A stretch of DNA of 15,019 nt from JBBKWX01 sp037969175 (lineage in GTDB: Bacteria; Bacteroidota; Bacteroidia; AKYH767-A; JBBKVM01), in NCBI GenBank assembly GCA_037969175.1, contig JBBKWX010000188.1:1-15019 (forward strand), in the 5' to 3' direction. Below, one piece after another: positions 5,840 through 13,845 of this stretch. The position numbers were made by a program, and so were the translations under genes. The notes under the pieces were generated by a model. The model was not told the DNA's origin and made no database searches. It saw nothing but the letters and a program-made list of their open reading frames with translations. Numbering within the stretch: the stretch's first letter is position 1; every line of letters starts with the position of its first letter.

Positions 5840-8392
5840 TTATTTCAGAACATTAATTCTTTGTCTGAAGTTGCTGCTATTTCCTTCTGCATGCAGAATA
5901 TACATTCCTTCTGAAAGCTTTGCCAGGTCTAGCTCAACATGCTGGGCAGAACCATTAGTAAACACCAATTTACTAAAGACATTTCTTCCGGTTGCATCAT
6001 ACAATGTGAGCTTCAATTCACCTTTTGAAATTCCGGTATTGATAAATAAATTTCCGATCACCGGGTTAGGATAAACACTGATCAAAGCATCATTGATGTT
6101 TTGAATCGATGTATAAACAAACGAGTTTGAAATTTGAGAAACGCAGTTATTGATTGTTACCTGTACCGTGTAATTTCCGGCAGCAGTTGCGTTGTGGCTT
6201 TGACCATTTGCTCCGGGGATAGGATTACCATTCAGGAACCACTGATTTCCGGAGGCGGATGAAGAAGTCAATACATTAGCTACTGCACTGATTGTTGGTT
6301 TTGCCGGGATCTGATTAACCGTTCCGGTAACTGGTACAAATGCACTCTTGCATCCGGTAGAAACAGTCCAGTCATAAAACCAGAGATAGTTAGCTCCTGT
6401 TCCAAAATTCGGATTAAGATATCCAACGATACTTATCGGTGATCCTGCAACAGTATATGGATAAGATGCCCCGGTTGTATTGCGATATAATTGAGCACTA
6501 CCCGTTTCAAGTTCCAGTCTGTAGTCGGTTCCGGGGTTTACAGGAAAATTCAGGATCACTGAAGTCTTGCCGGTAAAAGCAGTAATGGATAACGACTTGC
6601 TGGCCAGAATAGGGCCACCTGCGCTTTGACGAAGATTGATGGTGATACTTCCTGTTGCAGCCGGATAAATATAAACTTTCTCAATTGTTGCAGATTCAGT
6701 TGCATTGAATTGCATTCCCCAGTTAACGCTGGCTACAGCACTTTGAGTTCCTATGCTATTATTGGCAGGACCTACATTATAAAAGCTTCCACCCACATGA
6801 GATTGTGTATACCAGGTTTTTGTACTGGTAAGGGCTGGACTGTAAGTCAGGCCGGTGTTAACAGCAGCACTACCCAAAGTATCCAGATACCAGGAAATAG
6901 TTCCGGGTCCTGCAACGGATAAATTAACGATACCCGGACCGCAAATTGCCGCTGAAGTTGTAACAGGATTCGAAACTGAATCTATGAGCAGATTCAGAAT
7001 ATTTGAATTTACGGATGCACATCCACCACTGGTCACAGTAGCTCTGTAATCACCGCTGTTTGCAGGAGTAAATTGATAAAATGCAGTATTTGCAGCATTG
7101 ATATCCACCCAAGAACTTCCATTAAACCATTGCCATTGAACACTGCCTGTATGCCCTGTTACATCCAGTATTACCTGATTGCCTAAACAAACTGTGTCAG
7201 TAGAAATAGTTGCAGTGCCTGCAACTGAAAGCGGAGATACAGATACATTAACAACATTACTTGCTACACCCGCACAAGCGTTATTTGAAAACATTCCGCG
7301 ATAGTCGGTGGTAACTGATGGACTTACTGTATATGGATTTGTGTTTGGTGCACCAACTGCTACCCAGCTGGCTCCGTTATACATCTCCCATTGAAGGTCG
7401 CCGGTATAAGTTGACATGATCAGATCCAATGATCCGGTTTGACAGATCCCCGGTAAACTTGTAGTTGCCGTACCTGCTGTCAAACCCAATCCGGTTGTAA
7501 ATGATTCAATATTGCAACCACTGGCCTGACCACTGATGTTTTGGGGTATTACCTGCCAGTAATAAGTTGTGTTATCCAGTAAATTTCCGGTAACTACTGT
7601 TGAAGGATTATTTGTTAGAACACCATTCAGTATGTTCGTTGGTGAAGTTATTCCTCCACCATCTGTACCTAAATAAACCAGATAATCAAATGCAGGACTT
7701 CCCACACCCTGAGACCAGCTCAATTGCGTTTGTGTAGGGCAAACATTCGTGGCAGCAGGAGTCGGATCCATATTTATTGCGCAGACCGGTGGAAAAGGAG
7801 GAGCAAATTCCAAACGAAGATTCGAACGGAAATTTGAGGTTGACATACTGGATGAACCGGTAAAAGGAGTTGTGCTATTATAACGACGAACTGAACCCGT
7901 AACCGAAGAATATGTATAACGTGAAGCAACGGGTGTGTTGGTCACCACCGGACCATTGTCCTTGATGATCATAACAGCCAGATTATTCACATTGTCATAA
8001 TTGAATGGGTTGGTGAGTGTCACTTCAAACCAGCCAGGACCTGTTCCGTTCGTAAATGTTCCCAAAAAAACCTGAACATAACCTGAAGTATCCAGCAATC
8101 CGGCAGAAAGCGTTGAAGCAGATGTATGCTTCATAAGAATGCGTGTGTTTGTGATAGGATCTAAATCTGTTCCATCTTGTTTGAAAATGGCCAGTTTAAT
8201 AATTATACCCGATGTATTGATAGCCGGTTGGTGATAGATCCCTTCATAAACTCCATATGGATTAACACCACTGAATGGTGCAAAAACGGAAAGGGCAGTT
8301 CCGGTTCCAACAGTAACAACTTGGGCTTGAATAAGTCCTGCATTGAACATCAGGAAAGCCATTAAGAAAAAAGCACTTATTTTTAATTTCAT
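5840..8392 (-). CDS. Gene B: modular secreted Ig-like-domain protein with T9SS type A sorting tail (850 aa)
   Basis: The start is placed at the ATG 8390-8392, which gives a compact signal peptide (residues 1-24, ending in IQAQ). The TTG at 8420-8422 that opens a longer frame falls inside the predicted -7 promoter box. Modules: N-terminal beta-sandwich about 25-197; fibronectin III-like unit about 200-300 (LGTDGGG, YYWQV); Ig-like units about 303-386 and 388-471; an Ig-like unit 473-537 (CGPGIVNL); a beta-rich module 539-692 with LYRN (635-638) and FYDW (672-675); an Ig unit about 693-763; and a T9SS tail 765-850 (VYPNP, YDATGR, LSEGMYI). It is a close paralogue of gene A; both end in the identical FRQRINVLK. 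No catalytic motif is seen, so a structural or adhesive role at the cell surface is inferred. It is transcribed divergently from LOX1. Confidence 0.9.
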   Translation of the reverse strand: MKLKISAFFLMAFLMFNAGLIQAQVVTVGTGTALSVFAPFSGVNPYGVYEGIYHQPAINTSGIIIKLAIFKQDGTDLDPITNTRILMKHTSASTLSAGLLDTSGYVQVFLGTFTNGTGPGWFEVTLTNPFNYDNVNNLAVMIIKDNGPVVTNTPVASRYTYSSVTGSVRRYNSTTPFTGSSSMSTSNFRSNLRLEFAPPFPPVCAINMDPTPAATNVCPTQTQLSWSQGVGSPAFDYLVYLGTDGGGITSPTNILNGVLTNNPSTVVTGNLLDNTTYYWQVIPQNISGQASGCNIESFTTGLGLTAGTATTSLPGICQTGSLDLIMSTYTGDLQWEMYNGASWVAVGAPNTNPYTVSPSVTTDYRGMFSNNACAGVASNVVNVSVSPLSVAGTATISTDTVCLGNQVILDVTGHTGSVQWQWFNGSSWVDINAANTAFYQFTPANSGDYRATVTSGGCASVNSNILNLLIDSVSNPVTTSAAICGPGIVNLSVAGPGTISWYLDTLGSAAVNTGLTYSPALTSTKTWYTQSHVGGSFYNVGPANNSIGTQSAVASVNWGMQFNATESATIEKVYIYPAATGSITINLRQSAGGPILASKSLSITAFTGKTSVILNFPVNPGTDYRLELETGSAQLYRNTTGASYPYTVAGSPISIVGYLNPNFGTGANYLWFYDWTVSTGCKSAFVPVTGTVNQIPAKPTISAVANVLTSSSASGNQWFLNGNPIPGANGQSHNATAAGNYTVQVTINNCVSQISNSFVYTSIQNINDALISVYPNPVIGNLFINTGISKGELKLTLYDATGRNVFSKLVFTNGSAQHVELDLAKLSEGMYILHAEGNSSNFRQRINVLK

Positions 8393-8419
8393 TTCAATAG
8401 ATATTTTGATTTGTGCAAG

Positions 8420-8451
8420 CAAAGTTAATTTGTTTAGTTGTTCTTAAACAA
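8420..8451 (-). promoter_or_regulatory. Bacteroidota-type promoter of gene B
   Basis: On the minus strand, TTG (8451 to 8449), then 21 bases, then TAACTTTG (8427 to 8420). This is a perfect match to the TAnnTTTG -7 element of Bacteroidota primary sigma factors with an acceptable spacing. Transcription would begin roughly at 8413-8415, leaving a leader of about 20 bases before the ATG at 8392. Confidence 0.65.
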
Positions 8452-8538
8452 TCCCAGCTTCCAAAAAACATTTCTATTTACTTCTTATTCTTACTGTTGC
8501 CAAGTATTTATTCTAGCGGGTTCATATATTTTAGCGTA

Positions 8539-8568
8539 TTGATAATTAGTCGAATTATGCTAACTTGC
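8539..8568 (+). promoter_or_regulatory. Candidate LOX1 promoter with palindromic spacer
   Basis: TTG (8539-8541), a 19-base spacer and TAACTTGC (8561-8568) make a degenerate Bacteroidota promoter whose -7 box starts 38 bases before the LOX1 ATG. The spacer carries the inverted repeat ATAATT-AGTCG-AATTAT (8542-8558). LOX2 has a counterpart (11742-11772) with the same 38-base distance. The -7 box is imperfect (TAnnTTGC instead of TAnnTTTG), so this is moderate evidence only. Confidence 0.42.
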
Positions 8569-8598
8569 TATTACTGACCTTCACAATCCTAATAACTC

Positions 8599-11500
8599 AT
8601 GTTCAAACTGCTACTCCCTTTTCTTACCCTGGCATTTTTTCCATTCCTTACTCTAGCCCAATGTTCTACTACCAATGCCACTTCCTGCCAATGTTCAGAT
8701 GGTGTCACAACAAATTGCGATCTGCTTCCGGATCTTAAAGTAGGAAGGGCTCCTTTGTTGGTGAGTGGAAGTCAGGGTGTAATTGAATACAGCCAAACAG
8801 GTAACGGAGCCAATGATGGCCGGCTCAGGGTTTCTGTTACAACTCCAAATATCGGTGTTGGTCCGCTGGAAGTAAGGACCACTACTACCTTTGTTTGCGG
8901 CACGGATACATTTTACGGTGCTTCTCCCGGAATATGCGCTGATGGCAGCGATCCAAAGCAATTGATCATTCAACGCGTTTATCACAAGACCGGAAACATC
9001 ATGAGCTCCTATGACAGACCCGCAGGTTCGATGACCTATCATCCAAGTCATGGACATATGCATGTAGATGATTGGGGGATCTATACACTTAGAACCGAAG
9101 ACCCAAATGAGCCAAATCCTTTGAACTGGCCGGTAATTGGTACCGGAAGTAAGCTAGCATTTTGTTTGATGGACTATGGTTCATGTTCTACCTATAACGG
9201 GCATTGCAAAGACAATAATGATAATACCTTGCTGAATGGAGATTTTCCAAATTATGGACTGGGTGGTGGATCCTACAATTGCAGTTCGGTTGTTCAGGGT
9301 ATTTCTTCGGGATACACAGATATTTATTATCAATCGCTTGATGGAATGTGGATCGATATTCCTCCGGGAACCTGTAATGGTAACTATTGGATCGTAGTGC
9401 AAATTGATCCCTACAATTATTTTCTGGAATCTGATGAGACCAATAATGTCATCGCAGTACCCTATACACTTACAAAACAAGTTGCAGCAGGTGCCTCTGT
9501 TTCTGCCAATAAATCATCCACGATTTGCCAGACCGATAGTATCACGCTCACTGCCAGTTCAGGCATTTCATACCTCTGGTCGAATGGAGAAACAACGCAA
9601 AGCATCACGGTAAACCAAAGCGGAAATTATGCTGTAAGTGTTGGATCAACAGCATGTGGAACGAGTGTTTCAAGTCCATTCAGTGTTACTACCTATGGGC
9701 CCCCATTACCCTTAACAACAGGTGCTGAAGTTTGCGGATTCGGCACAGCACAATTGTCCGCCAGCGGAGGATCTACATTGAAATGGTATGACAATTTATC
9801 GTTCGGAAATTTGATCCATACCGGCGCAAGCTATACACCCATAGCCGGATCATTGGATCAAACTTTTTATGTCGAATCTGAAACATTCACTCCGGGCATC
9901 AATGCATTTGTTGGTCCGGTAAACAATTCGATCGGAGTTGGTGCATATTACAATGGAGCAAATTCTCAGATCTTTGATGTATTGCAAAAATGCATACTGG
10001 AATCAGTAAAAGTTTATCGACAAACTGCCGGAACTTCTACATTCCAGGTAAAGAATTCAGCTGGGGTAGTGATCCTGACAAGCACACAGGCATTGCCAGC
10101 CGGTGAAAGCAGGGTAACACTAAATTTCAATCTTGATCCGGGAACAGGTTATCAGATCACTCGAAGCGGAGCTGAATATTTTTATAGAAATAATGGAGGT
10201 GTAAGTTATCCTTACACATTGAATAATTATTTAACCATAAATTCTTCAACAGCCGGTTCTGCTTTTTACTACTTTTTCTACGATTGGCATGTTGTGAAAG
10301 CAGATGAATATTGCAGAAGCAATCGTGCTGCGGTTACATTGAAAGTTAATCAATTACCTGCAGTAAGTTTTACGGGTTTAGGTTCCGTTTATGATGTGAC
10401 TTCGCCTCCGGTAGTATTGACAGGAAACCCTGCCGGAGGAGTGTTTTCAGGACCGGGTATAAATGCAAATACATTTGATCCTGCTTTGGCCGGAGTTGGA
10501 GGACCTTATACTATTCTTTACACATACACTGACGGGAATAGTTGTACAAATAATACGCAGTTGGATGTCAATGTTTCTGCGGCATTGAATTGTAATATAC
10601 CAAACGGATTGTATGAGAATAATATCAGCTTTGAAAGTGCAGATCTACATTGGTCAACCTCATCAACGGCAGAAAAATTTCAAATGAGATACGCCAAACT
10701 CGGATCAGGACTTTATGAATACAAGACAATAAAAGATAACAGCTATAGCATCGCTTTGAACGGATTAGTTCCGGCTACCGGTTATTTCTGGCAGGTAAAA
10801 GCAATCTGTTCCAATACCTCACAAGGGTTTAGTATCTCAGATACTTTTTATACTGCTGCTGCTCCTACTTCTTGTATAGTTCCAAATCAAACAACTACAT
10901 CAAACATCAGCGAATACGGCGCGACGGTAAACTGGAATCCGGCAATTACTGCGGATCGCTTTATGGTCAGATACCAGGATGTAAATTCAGGCAGCTATTA
11001 TTTTAAATCACAAACGGGAGTTTCTTCTCTTTATCTGTCCGGACTGTCTCCTGCAACAAATTATATGTGGCAGGTTAAAAGTATCTGCGGAACTAATTCA
11101 ATGGGATTTTGTGCTCCTGTTTACTTCAGTACTCCTGCACAAAATTTTCATTGTGCCATACCATTTGATCTGCAATCTGTAAATATTTCTCAAACAGCAG
11201 CAACATTAGAATGGAACCCGATTGTCACTGCAGATAAATTTCAGATGAGATATTCACTTGCAAACAATAATAACTTCAGCTACAAAAGCTCTTCCTCTTA
11301 TACCAATAGTTTTAATGTAACAGGACTCCAGCCGGGAAGCGCATATAAATGGCAGGTCAAAACGATTTGCGGAAATTCAACAACAGGATTTACACCTTTC
11401 TCCTATTTCAGTACAAGTGGAGTGCGGATAAGTGATCCAGAGTTGGAAACCCAAAATGAATTCTTTGTTATATATCCTAATCCGGCAATTGATATTATTA

Positions 11501-11697
11501 CACTTGAATTCAATCAGGATACTGAAATCAATTCGTACAGTATTGAAATACGAGATATTACAGGCAGATTATTACTTAATAAAACGATCACAGAATCTCT
11601 GACTGAGATTGATATTAAGGAATTTCCTTCCGGGATCTATTCCATGTTAGTATGGATGGATAAGACAGTTCATCTTCAGAATTTTATCATCAAATAA
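8599..11697 (+). CDS. LOX1: secreted lysyl oxidase-like copper amine oxidase with Ig, FnIII and T9SS tail domains (1032 aa)
   Basis: A signal peptide (1-20, cleavage before QC) precedes a lysyl oxidase domain (about 43-290). Lysyl oxidases are copper- and LTQ-dependent enzymes that oxidise peptidyl lysine to allysine with O2, which leads to cross-links. Visible hallmarks: HxHxH at H151/H153/H155, as in the human HQHYH copper site; K185 in GSKLAFCLMD, aligning with human LOX K320; Y243 in DIYY, aligning with Y355; and ESDETNN (277-283) with D45/L46, matching the LOXL2 calcium site as I recall it. Later modules: Ig-like about 297-365; Ig-like 368-432; beta-rich module 437-583; Ig-like about 584-660; three fibronectin III repeats about 664-940; T9SS tail about 953-1032 (IYPNP, IRDITGR, PSGIYSM). 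There is no Shine-Dalgarno. The fold assignment is strong; activity and substrate are inferred. Confidence 0.9.
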   Translation: MFKLLLPFLTLAFFPFLTLAQCSTTNATSCQCSDGVTTNCDLLPDLKVGRAPLLVSGSQGVIEYSQTGNGANDGRLRVSVTTPNIGVGPLEVRTTTTFVCGTDTFYGASPGICADGSDPKQLIIQRVYHKTGNIMSSYDRPAGSMTYHPSHGHMHVDDWGIYTLRTEDPNEPNPLNWPVIGTGSKLAFCLMDYGSCSTYNGHCKDNNDNTLLNGDFPNYGLGGGSYNCSSVVQGISSGYTDIYYQSLDGMWIDIPPGTCNGNYWIVVQIDPYNYFLESDETNNVIAVPYTLTKQVAAGASVSANKSSTICQTDSITLTASSGISYLWSNGETTQSITVNQSGNYAVSVGSTACGTSVSSPFSVTTYGPPLPLTTGAEVCGFGTAQLSASGGSTLKWYDNLSFGNLIHTGASYTPIAGSLDQTFYVESETFTPGINAFVGPVNNSIGVGAYYNGANSQIFDVLQKCILESVKVYRQTAGTSTFQVKNSAGVVILTSTQALPAGESRVTLNFNLDPGTGYQITRSGAEYFYRNNGGVSYPYTLNNYLTINSSTAGSAFYYFFYDWHVVKADEYCRSNRAAVTLKVNQLPAVSFTGLGSVYDVTSPPVVLTGNPAGGVFSGPGINANTFDPALAGVGGPYTILYTYTDGNSCTNNTQLDVNVSAALNCNIPNGLYENNISFESADLHWSTSSTAEKFQMRYAKLGSGLYEYKTIKDNSYSIALNGLVPATGYFWQVKAICSNTSQGFSISDTFYTAAAPTSCIVPNQTTTSNISEYGATVNWNPAITADRFMVRYQDVNSGSYYFKSQTGVSSLYLSGLSPATNYMWQVKSICGTNSMGFCAPVYFSTPAQNFHCAIPFDLQSVNISQTAATLEWNPIVTADKFQMRYSLANNNNFSYKSSSSYTNSFNVTGLQPGSAYKWQVKTICGNSTTGFTPFSYFSTSGVRISDPELETQNEFFVIYPNPAIDIITLEFNQDTEINSYSIEIRDITGRLLLNKTITESLTEIDIKEFPSGIYSMLVWMDKTVHLQNFIIK
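10588..11418 (+). repeat. Three tandem fibronectin type III repeats in LOX1
   Basis: The repeats begin near C665, C759 and C852, a period of 93-94 residues. Each has Cys-x-(I/V)-P, a central LxW or VNW or LEW, (F)MVRY/FQMRY, LxGLxPxTxYxWQVK and an IC pair. LOX2 lacks this block, so LOX1 gained it or LOX2 lost it. They are likely spacers or binding modules between the catalytic domain and the sorting tail. Confidence 0.85.
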
Positions 11698-11741
11698 ATA
11701 ATCTGAAAATAATCACATGCTTTTGAAAATCAGTCCAAATA

Positions 11742-11772
11742 TTGAATAATTAAGAATAAATTTATAGCTTGA
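11742..11772 (+). promoter_or_regulatory. Candidate LOX2 promoter
   Basis: TTG (11742-11744), a 20-base spacer and TAGCTTGA (11765-11772), with the -7 box beginning 38 bases before the LOX2 ATG, as in LOX1. The spacer starts with the same ATAATTA word found in the LOX1 spacer and later has AATTTAT where LOX1 has AATTAT. The match to the TAnnTTTG consensus is imperfect. It suggests LOX2 can be transcribed separately, although the 105-bp gap shows no terminator after LOX1. Confidence 0.38.
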
Positions 11773-11802
11773 GCCTCCTTAACTAAATATCAACCTTTCC
11801 CA

Positions 11803-13845
11803 ATGAAAAAATTTCTACTCGGTCTCCTTGTTTTTATAGGCCATTACTCCATTTCGATGGCGCAGTGTACTATTTCAAATGCCACTGCTTGTGCATGTGC
11901 TGATGGAGTTTCAACAAACTGTGATTTACTTCCGGATCTTAAAGTAGGTGAAGCACCCTTATTGGTGAGTGGAAGTAGTGGAGTCATAGAGTATTCCCAG
12001 ACTGGTAATGGAGTTGAGAATGGCAGATTGCGGGTTTCAGTAACCACTCCAAACATTGGCTACGGTCCGCTAACAGTTAGAACTACTACTACTTATGTAT
12101 GCGGTACGGATACTTTTTATGGCACTTCTCCCGGTGTTTGTGCGAATGGGGATGCACCAAAACAACTGATCAATCAACGGGTATATCATAAAAATGGTAA
12201 TACGATGACCTATTATGACAGGCCGGCCGGTACCATGACCTATCATCCTACGCACGGACATATGCATGTGGATGATTGGGGAATCTATACGCTTCGCTCA
12301 CAAGATCCAAATGATCCGAATCCGTTGAACTGGCCAATTATCGGAACAGGAAGTAAGCTTGCTTTTTGTTTGATGGATTACGGATCATGTTCTACATATA
12401 ACGGGCATTGTGTGGATGCAAATAATAATGTGCTTACCAATTCCAATTTTCCGAATTATGGATTAGGTGGAGGAAGTTATAATTGTTCTGCATCAGAGCA
12501 AGGGATCTCTTCGGGGTGGACAGATATTTATTATCAATATTTGGATGGCATGTATCTGGATATTCCTCCGGGAACCTGTAATGGCGACTATTGGATTGTA
12601 GTACATATCGATCCATATAATTATTTTCTCGAATCGGATGAGACCAATAATGTGATTGCAGTTCCTTACACACTTACCAACCAAGTTCCAGCCGGAACCA
12701 ACGCAAGTGTTACAGCTATTGGTCCGACAACAATTTGTCTGGGTGAAACAACAACTTTATCTGCAAATACAGGCAGTTCTTATCTGTGGTCTTCAGGACA
12801 AACAACACAAACTATTCAGGTAAGTGCAAGTGGAAACTACAGCGTAAGCGTTACCACTCCATGCGGAACAGCGACATCACAAGGTGTGCAGGTTGATGTT
12901 ACGGCTTCTGCAACACCTGTTGGAAGTGGTGCTTCTGTGTGTGCTCCGGGTGGGGTTGCTTCAATTTCTGCAAGCGGTAGCGGAAATATCAATTGGTATG
13001 ATGCTCCTGTAAATGGCAATTTACTATCAACAGGAATGACTTATACTACACCTTTTATCAATGCAAATACAACATATTATGCAGAGAATGAGGAAACCGT
13101 TTCGGGTCCTGTTCAATTTGCTACTCCTCACTCAAATGCGATCGGTGGAGGTGCTAATCATACAGATCTGACTCGTTATTTAACCTTTGATGCACATGCT
13201 GCTTTTACACTTGAATCTGTAAAAGTGTATGCCTTGGGTACAAGTAATCGGATCATCGAATTGCGTGATGCGTCAAATACTATTTTGCAATCGGTAACCG
13301 TAAATGTACCTGCCGGCGAAAGCAGGATCAATCTGGGATTTAATGTTGCTATAGGCAGTAATTATCGCTTAGGTGTCGGGTCGGTTCCTGATCTCTATAG
13401 AAATAATGCCGGAGTAACTTTTCCATATAGCATCCCCGGATACCTGGATATCACCGGTTCATCAGCAGGTGCAGGCTTCTATTATTTTTTCTATGATTGG
13501 GAAGTAAAAGGACTTGACTACGTTTGTTTTAGCTTGCGTGAACCGGTAACTGTAGTGCTGGATCCATGCACTAACATTGATGAAAATTCAACTGTTTTTG
13601 ATCTCCAGGTTTATCCTAATCCTGCAAAAGATCTTGTAAATGTTTCACTCAATATTCCTGTGAAAACAACTGCTGAAATTTTCATTCTTGATCTTTCCGG
13701 AAAAACAATTCGTCATTCAGAATTACAGGGTAATGGAAAAACCGTTAAACAAGCTATTGATATTGCCGGTTTGTCTAAAGGAATTTATTTTGTTAAAGTC
13801 ATTGTCAACGGAAAAGAATTAAATAAGAAGATCAGTATTCAATAA
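11803..13845 (+). CDS. LOX2: secreted lysyl oxidase-like copper amine oxidase with Ig modules and T9SS tail (680 aa)
   Basis: This is a shorter paralogue of LOX1. The signal peptide (1-20, SMA before QC) is followed by the lysyl oxidase domain at the same residue numbers: H151/H153/H155, K185 and Y243, with ESDETNN at 277-283 and PDL at 44-46. By hand count, residues 21-290 align with LOX1 without gaps and with about 47 differences (about 83% identity). Both share a symmetric CX7CXCX7C cluster (C22, C30, C32, C40) just after the cleavage site. Later modules: Ig-like about 300-367; Ig-like 371-433; beta-rich module 435-586 with LYRN (531-534) and FYDW (563-566); and a T9SS tail about 597-680 (VYPNP, LDLSGK, LSKGIYF). 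The fibronectin block and one Ig unit of LOX1 are absent. The predicted role is extracellular oxidation of lysine side chains. Its stop overlaps the next gene by one base. Confidence 0.9.
   Translation: MKKFLLGLLVFIGHYSISMAQCTISNATACACADGVSTNCDLLPDLKVGEAPLLVSGSSGVIEYSQTGNGVENGRLRVSVTTPNIGYGPLTVRTTTTYVCGTDTFYGTSPGVCANGDAPKQLINQRVYHKNGNTMTYYDRPAGTMTYHPTHGHMHVDDWGIYTLRSQDPNDPNPLNWPIIGTGSKLAFCLMDYGSCSTYNGHCVDANNNVLTNSNFPNYGLGGGSYNCSASEQGISSGWTDIYYQYLDGMYLDIPPGTCNGDYWIVVHIDPYNYFLESDETNNVIAVPYTLTNQVPAGTNASVTAIGPTTICLGETTTLSANTGSSYLWSSGQTTQTIQVSASGNYSVSVTTPCGTATSQGVQVDVTASATPVGSGASVCAPGGVASISASGSGNINWYDAPVNGNLLSTGMTYTTPFINANTTYYAENEETVSGPVQFATPHSNAIGGGANHTDLTRYLTFDAHAAFTLESVKVYALGTSNRIIELRDASNTILQSVTVNVPAGESRINLGFNVAIGSNYRLGVGSVPDLYRNNAGVTFPYSIPGYLDITGSSAGAGFYYFFYDWEVKGLDYVCFSLREPVTVVLDPCTNIDENSTVFDLQVYPNPAKDLVNVSLNIPVKTTAEIFILDLSGKTIRHSELQGNGKTVKQAIDIAGLSKGIYFVKVIVNGKELNKKISIQ

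Noticed and set aside
8393..8422. TTG start at 8420-8422 for gene B, adding ten residues
   Set aside because: The TTG overlaps a perfect -7 promoter box (8420-8427), and the ATG at 8392 gives a normal compact signal peptide.
8599..8664. LOX1 and LOX2 as lipoproteins, because a Cys follows the hydrophobic signal segment
   Set aside because: The residue before the Cys is Gln in both (LAQC, MAQC), which does not fit a lipobox. Signal peptidase I cleavage before Gln fits well, and a T9SS tail is present.
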